The notes under the pieces were generated by a model. That model did no database searches and had not been told where the DNA came from. It saw only the letters and a list, made by a program, of their open reading frames with translations. From positions 1-37,970 of the forward strand of contig CALWCS010000187.1 in NCBI GenBank assembly GCA_944376425.1: DNA of 37,970 nucleotides, in the 5' to 3' direction. Positions within the stretch are counted from its first letter, which is position 1. The number at the start of each line of letters is the position of its first letter. The translations under genes were made by a program, and so were the position numbers. Positions 34,069-37,970 of the stretch are shown one piece after another. This stretch comes from an uncultured Lachnospiraceae bacterium. Its GTDB lineage: Bacteria > Bacillota > Clostridia > Lachnospirales > Lachnospiraceae.

Positions 34069-35685
34069 CTATCTTTTATAATACTTACTCGGAGCTACCC
34101 CAAATTTCTTCTTAAACACGTAGCTGAAATAATTTGGCTCTGAATATCCTACTTTCTCTGCTATCACATAAGTTTTGTCTGTCGTGTCTTTTAAAAGTTC
34201 CAAGGCTTTCTTTAATCTTAGATCTGTCAAATAAGAAACATAACTTTCTCCAACCTCTTTTTTAAAAATAGTGGAAAAGTATGCCGGACTAATATGAAGT
34301 TCCTGGCAAATCATCTCTACGGACAGAGAGGGTTCCTGATAATGCATTTCAATAAAAGCTTTTGCCTGATTAATCAGTTTTAACGTAGCATCTTCTCTTT
34401 CTTTACCGATCTCCTTTTGAATATTCAGACAAATCTCTTTTAGCCATTCTTTCATTTTTTCAGCAGATTTTATCTGGAAAATCTGTTCAATATAGTCTCG
34501 CGAAATCTCTTCTCCGTCTCCTGTGTGAACGTCGCACTTTTCTGCAAATTTCATCAGATTGATCACTAAAGAAATATAATAGATCATAACCTGATTTTCA
34601 TGAATTTTTTTATTTTCTGCCTGATCTACGATTTCTTCCACACATTGGCAAACTTTTTCTTCTGTCCCAAACTTTATGCTGACCATCAGCTGATCTTCTA
34701 ATTTTTCTTCTAAAAGCAGGCTTTCGTTTTGCCCCGGTTCTACATCCTGGATATAGATCGCTTTTCCTTTTCCCATAATCCGATAATATCCCAGAGCTTC
34801 TTTTGATTCCTGATAAGAAGACTGAATATCCATCACATCTTCTACTACGCTTCCAACTCCCACAGTAATTTCAATATCCAGTAATTTTTTACAGGAACGG
34901 CAAAAATTATTAAACAGCATCACTGCCTTTCTTCCTGTTTCCCCTTTTCTAAGTCCTAAAATTACGCTCCATCCTGACGTTGTGCGCATAAAAATATTCT
35001 TATACTGATCTTGAAACATCTCTTCTAAATACTGTTTTACGGAAAAATACTGCATTTCTTCCTGGTCGATCCCTTCAAAATCACTGTTATTATCTGTCTT
35101 TTTCTCTGTCAGCATTAAGGTTGCCACCAGATATTGATCCTGAAAAATTAATGGAATCTGATATAATGACATCTTTTGCTGAATTTCTTCTCTACTTTTT
35201 AACTTTCCATGCACAAGATCTGTCAAGAATCGTTCTTTAATCACAGGAAGTCCCTTCATATAAGCTTCTTTCAATTTTTCAATATTTCTTTTCTTGAGCA
35301 GATCTTCTACAATTGACTGGCGGACTCTTCTTAAAATTTCTGTCATCTCTTCAATATTAACGGGTTTCAGTATATATTCAATGACATTATATTTTAATGC
35401 CTGTTTTGCATATTCAAATTCATCAAATCCTGAAAAAATAATCACTTTAATGTCTGGATATTCCTCTTTTAGTCTCGAAGCCAGTTCCAGTCCATCCATA
35501 AAAGGCATACGAATATCTGTCAGGACTACGTCCGGTTCGTTGATCTCAATCAACTCTATCGCTTCTTGTCCGTTGCTGACATTTCCAATCAATTCATATC
35601 CTAGTTTTTCCCATGGAATTTTTTTTGCAATAATTTTTCTAACCTCTTCTTCATCATCTACCAATAAAATTTTCAAAAAATTCAC
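34069..35685 (-). CDS. YesN-like response regulator with AraC-type DNA-binding domain (538 aa)
   Basis: The start is taken as GTG at 35685 (GGGGTGG just upstream) because the protein then begins (M)NFLKILLVDDEEEVRK; an ATG at 35730 would add 15 residues that do not belong to the receiver fold. Receiver domain 1-~125 with acidic pair 10-11 and phospho-acceptor D57 in VVLTDIRMPF. A long middle region (~150-425) is typical of YesN proteins. The AraC HTH domain occupies ~435-538 (LSVEMICQELHISPAYFSTIFKKEVGESYVSYL... IAEKVGYSEPNYFSYVFKKKFGVAPSKYYKR). It likely activates mglB, and possibly GH3 promoters carrying direct repeats. Confidence 0.93.
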   Translation of the reverse strand: MNFLKILLVDDEEEVRKIIAKKIPWEKLGYELIGNVSNGQEAIELIEINEPDVVLTDIRMPFMDGLELASRLKEEYPDIKVIIFSGFDEFEYAKQALKYNVIEYILKPVNIEEMTEILRRVRQSIVEDLLKKRNIEKLKEAYMKGLPVIKERFLTDLVHGKLKSREEIQQKMSLYQIPLIFQDQYLVATLMLTEKKTDNNSDFEGIDQEEMQYFSVKQYLEEMFQDQYKNIFMRTTSGWSVILGLRKGETGRKAVMLFNNFCRSCKKLLDIEITVGVGSVVEDVMDIQSSYQESKEALGYYRIMGKGKAIYIQDVEPGQNESLLLEEKLEDQLMVSIKFGTEEKVCQCVEEIVDQAENKKIHENQVMIYYISLVINLMKFAEKCDVHTGDGEEISRDYIEQIFQIKSAEKMKEWLKEICLNIQKEIGKEREDATLKLINQAKAFIEMHYQEPSLSVEMICQELHISPAYFSTIFKKEVGESYVSYLTDLRLKKALELLKDTTDKTYVIAEKVGYSEPNYFSYVFKKKFGVAPSKYYKR

Positions 35686-35847
35686 AATTCCACCCCATCT
35701 TTCGTCTTTCTGCCTATTATGCATCGGCAATTTATTACAATGTCTCTTGTTACCTGCTTATTTTTCCTTATTATGCTTTCCGCAAAACTGCGGTTCGTAC
35801 CTAGATCAAACAATCATAAAAAATCAACATCTGCTCTTTGTACATAT

Positions 35848-35915
35848 AAAAAAGAAAAGAGCCGCCGCAAATTTTCCCATAAATCACAATCTATCTTTCT
35901 TTTCTGCAGCAGCTC
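35848..35915 (-). terminator. Probable terminator of the acidic membrane protein gene
   Basis: In minus-strand RNA GAGCUGCUGCA (35915-35905) pairs with UGCGGCGGCUC (35869-35859), 11 bp including two G-U pairs, across a 35-nt apex, followed by UUUUCUUUUUU. The two G-U pairs are mismatches on the plus strand. The stretch 35686-35847 beyond it holds the leader of the yesN-like gene; no clear promoter pair, only a small CCGCA-AAAC-TGCGG hairpin near 35780. Confidence 0.6.
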
Positions 35916-35945
35916 ATCTTATCTTTTATTTTTCCCTATCCTTTG

Positions 35946-36314
35946 CTATTTTACAATTCCAAAAATCACTAAAACAACGATTGCCACGATCACAACAACA
36001 ATAATCATGTCCATCACTTTTAACGGAACATGGATATGGTCATACAGACGGTTTCTCAATCTCTCAGGCACTTCCGGTTTATCGTCGTCATCCTCATCCT
36101 CCTCGTCTTCTCCCTCTTCTTCTTCGTCTTCCTCGTCTGTTTCCGTTTCAGTGTCTGTTTCCATGTCCTCTTGTGAACTGTCCGCTTCCTCTTGTGCAGT
36201 TTCCGGTAAATTTTCCGGTAAGCTTTCTATCTCCATTTCTGTCTCTTCTGTTTCCTGTTGTTCTTCTTTTCGATCTTTTTCTTCCAAATCTAAAGTCCCC
36301 GCTTTCTGTATCAT
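35946..36314 (-). CDS. Acidic tail-anchored small membrane protein (122 aa)
   Basis: Residues 1-~80 are extremely acidic (Glu/Asp-rich runs, with Thr and Ser), ~80-98 switch to basic/amphipathic (PERLRNRLYDHIHVPLKVMD), and ~100-120 are one hydrophobic helix ending at the C-terminus (MIIVVVIVAIVVLVIFGIVK). This predicts a tail-anchored protein with the acidic part in the cytoplasm. Function not recognised. A strong promoter (36324-36352) would start transcription only a few bases before the ATG at 36314, so the mRNA is leaderless or the true start is downstream; TTG at 36287, with GGGGA upstream, is an alternative that shortens the protein by 9 residues. Confidence 0.65.
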   Translation of the reverse strand: MIQKAGTLDLEEKDRKEEQQETEETEMEIESLPENLPETAQEEADSSQEDMETDTETETDEEDEEEEGEDEEDEDDDDKPEVPERLRNRLYDHIHVPLKVMDMIIVVVIVAIVVLVIFGIVK

Positions 36315-36323
36315 ACTACATAG

Positions 36324-36352
36324 ATTTTACTGAAATTTCCCACCTATGTCAA
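36324..36352 (-). promoter_or_regulatory. Strong promoter of the acidic membrane protein gene
   Basis: On the minus strand TTGACA (36352-36347) and TAAAAT (36329-36324) are separated by 17 bp. Predicted transcription start is about 36317. Confidence 0.75.
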
Positions 36353-36395
36353 CCTTACTTCTTTTCCTTTTTCCTTTCAAAAATAGATTGTACAA

Positions 36396-36424
36396 TTGCA
36401 TCCCTTCTTTAATAATGGTATAAT
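36396..36424 (+). promoter_or_regulatory. Promoter of the glycosyltransferase gene
   Basis: TTGCAT (36396-36401), 17 bp, then TATAAT (36419-36424) with an extended TGG before the -10. Predicted start near 36431, giving a leader of about 28 nt with AAAAGGAG before the ATG at 36459. It diverges from the promoter of the acidic protein gene. Confidence 0.8.
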
Positions 36425-36458
36425 CTAACGGAATATTTACAAAAAGGAGAAAATACAA

Positions 36459-37403
36459 ATGTTGGTATCTGTTGTCATTCCCTGTTATAATTCGCAGCAT
36501 ACTATTAAAACTGTGGTAGAACTGACAATACAAGAATTTCAAAAAATGCCAGAATACTCGTATGAATTTGTACTTGTCAACGATTATTCCAAAGATCAGA
36601 CTTTTCTTTCCATCAAAGAGCTTGCCCAAAAATATCCTTTCGTCAAGGGAATTAATCTCGCCCGTAATTTTGGACAGCATAACGCATTAATGGCTGCATT
36701 GCATTATGCCCAGGGAGATCTGATTGTCGGAATGGACGACGACCTCCAGACCCATCCTTCTCAGATGTATCTTCTGCTGGATAAAATGAAAGAAGGATAT
36801 GATCTTGTTTATGGTAATTACGATAAGAGAAAAAATTCATTTTTAAAGAATCTTTCGAGCAAATTTAATGCGGTAACCTCCAGAATTTTACTTGGACGTC
36901 CTAAAGAGATCGTCTCCAGTAACTATTGGGTCATCAATCACTATGTCAGAGATGAAGTCATCAAATATCAAAATTTTAATCCTTATATTGACGCTCTCTT
37001 TTACCGCTGCACTACTAAAATTGCAGATGTCACCATTGAACACCATAAAAGAGCTGAGGGAACTTCTAACTATACATTCTCTAAACTTGTCCGTCTTTGG
37101 CTTGCTTACTGGAATTTTTCTGTGATTCCTCTTAGAATTTCTTCCTTTTTAGGAATTTTATTTTCTGTATGCGGATTTTTAGGTGCCATGGTAATACTGA
37201 TTCATCAATTGATTGCTCCCAGTTCTCAAATAGGCTGGGCTTCCATTATGTGTGCATTGTTTTTGTTTTTTGGATTTGTTCTTCTTGTGCTTGGAATTAT
37301 AGGAGAATATCTTGGAAAAATTATGCTCTGCATTAATAATACACCTCAGTTTATCATAAGAGAAACTGTCAACGTAAATCAACCAGCCAGAAAGGACCAT
37401 TAA
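36459..37403 (+). CDS. Family 2 glycosyltransferase, GtrB/DPM1-like, membrane anchored
   Basis: 314 aa. GT2 domain ~1-225: VSVVIPCYNSQHTI, nucleotide site VLVNDYSKDQT, metal-binding DDD at 93-95 in VGMDDDLQTHP, and the conserved HKRAEGTSNYTFSKL (~195-210). Two C-terminal membrane helices (~228-252 and ~262-288) as in polyprenyl-phosphate glycosyltransferases. The expected reaction transfers a sugar from a nucleotide donor to a lipid carrier at the inner membrane face, used to decorate surface polymers. AGGAG lies before the ATG. An ATP-grasp gene follows 6 bp after the stop, so the two form an operon. Confidence 0.9.
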   Translation: MLVSVVIPCYNSQHTIKTVVELTIQEFQKMPEYSYEFVLVNDYSKDQTFLSIKELAQKYPFVKGINLARNFGQHNALMAALHYAQGDLIVGMDDDLQTHPSQMYLLLDKMKEGYDLVYGNYDKRKNSFLKNLSSKFNAVTSRILLGRPKEIVSSNYWVINHYVRDEVIKYQNFNPYIDALFYRCTTKIADVTIEHHKRAEGTSNYTFSKLVRLWLAYWNFSVIPLRISSFLGILFSVCGFLGAMVILIHQLIAPSSQIGWASIMCALFLFFGFVLLVLGIIGEYLGKIMLCINNTPQFIIRETVNVNQPARKDH

Positions 37404-37409
37404 AAAATC

Positions 37410-37970
37410 ATGCGCAAATTAATGATTCTCGGAGCCGGTATTTATCAGGTTCCTCTCATCCAAAAAGCAAAGGAGATGGGACTTTTTACCATTGTGGTAA
37501 GCTGTCCTGGTCCTTATCCAGGTTTTTCATTCGCTGACAAAGTATATCTTGTCGATACGACCGATAGGGAACGTATTCTCTCTATTGCGAAATTTGAAAA
37601 CATTGACGGTATCTGTACCTCTGGAACAGATGTGGCAGTTCGGTCTCTTGGTTTTGTCTGCGAAACTCTGGGACTTTGCGGTCTTTCCTATTCTTCTTCT
37701 GTTCTTGCTACAGATAAATCTAAAATGAAGCAAGCTTTTATTCAGGGAGGGGTCTCTACCGCTTCTTTTTATAAAGTCTTCTCCAAAGAAGAAGCTCTTG
37801 CCGCTTTTTCGGAACTGGGGTCTCCTGTGATGGTTAAAGTGACGGACAGCTCGGGCAGCCGCGGCATTGTGCGTGCTGACACGCAAGAAACTCTCCTTTC
37901 TGCTTACCACACAGCATCTGGCATTACTAAAAAACCTTACGTTCTGATTGAAAAATTTTTGAATGGTCAT
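37410..37970 (+). CDS. ATP-grasp enzyme (partial, C-terminus off the window)
   Basis: 187 codons run to the window edge. Begins MRKLMILGAGIYQVPLIQKA, the pre-ATP-grasp Rossmann-like domain seen in carbamoyl-phosphate synthase/PurK-type ligases. FSFADKVYLVDTTD and GICTSGTDVAVRSLGFV follow, then the start of the ATP-grasp domain (ATDKSKMKQAFIQGGVSTASF; PVMVKVTDSSGSRGIVRA; VLIEKFLNGH). Such proteins ligate a carboxylate to an amine or similar group at the cost of ATP. Next to a lipid-linked-sugar glycosyltransferase it may modify a surface polysaccharide building block (inference). ATG at 37410 is used; the ATG at 37422 is a less likely alternative. Confidence 0.85.
   Translation, partial: MRKLMILGAGIYQVPLIQKAKEMGLFTIVVSCPGPYPGFSFADKVYLVDTTDRERILSIAKFENIDGICTSGTDVAVRSLGFVCETLGLCGLSYSSSVLATDKSKMKQAFIQGGVSTASFYKVFSKEEALAAFSELGSPVMVKVTDSSGSRGIVRADTQETLLSAYHTASGITKKPYVLIEKFLNGH

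Noticed and set aside
35719..36333. Long plus-strand ORF with Ser-rich runs opposite the acidic protein
   Set aside because: It is the antisense reading of Glu/Asp codons of the minus-strand gene; the promoter and terminator belong to the minus strand.
1..37970. Mobile elements, CRISPR arrays, tRNA or rRNA genes
   Set aside because: No transposase, integrase, regularly spaced repeats, or tRNA/rRNA signatures were seen on either strand.

Overview
The window looks like a chromosomal segment of a gut-type Lachnospiraceae (Clostridia). This is inferred from the low-GC Gram-positive gene style, strong AGGAGG-type ribosome binding sites, a T-box riboswitch, GHKL and YesM/YesN two-component systems, and protein styles typical of that family. 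I see no rRNA, tRNA, CRISPR array, transposase or phage gene. Apart from two genes at the left and three at the right (counting the partial one at the edge), everything reads on the minus strand.

Layout. 1-3293: the end of a SurA-like protein gene (partial), then a plus-strand AgrC-like histidine kinase and LytTR response regulator. 3385-18788: four large secreted family 3 glycoside hydrolases (GH3) interleaved with SurA/PrsA-like chaperone genes. The order in transcription is GH3 with a PA14-like insert (1093 aa), SurA-like core without a signal peptide (203 aa), domain-permuted GH3 (1101 aa), secreted parvulin foldase (429 aa), domain-permuted GH3 (1015 aa), short GH3 (790 aa). Just past the stop codon of the 1015 aa GH3 lies an in-frame 22-codon fossil of the C-terminus of a short-type GH3. 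19126-22302: a tryptophan-type T-box (UGG specifier) controlling a trpXYZ-like ABC transporter. 22277-26115: a second AgrC-like kinase behind a fifth GH3 (780 aa). 26390-30127: an mglBAC-like galactose/glucose ABC transporter. 30285-35685: a YesN/YesM two-component system with two membrane-anchored proteins resembling sugar-binding proteins, one of which keeps the MglB ligand and calcium motifs. 35946-37970: an acidic tail-anchored small protein, then a plus-strand GT2 glycosyltransferase and an ATP-grasp enzyme (partial).

How it fits together (inference). The exported GH3 enzymes would release monosaccharides from glycosides outside the cell. Co-encoded SurA-family proteins would help export and folding. 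Sugar would be sensed by the anchored binding proteins plus YesM, and MglBAC would import it. Three items stand out: the pairing of GH3 genes with SurA-type chaperones, two of which lack any export signal; a shared operator-like direct repeat (TTC...TTCGCACT, 21 bp apart, beginning exactly 40 bp upstream of the -10) before two of the GH3 genes; and a recurring TAADA peptide motif in four exported proteins, encoded by different codons each time.
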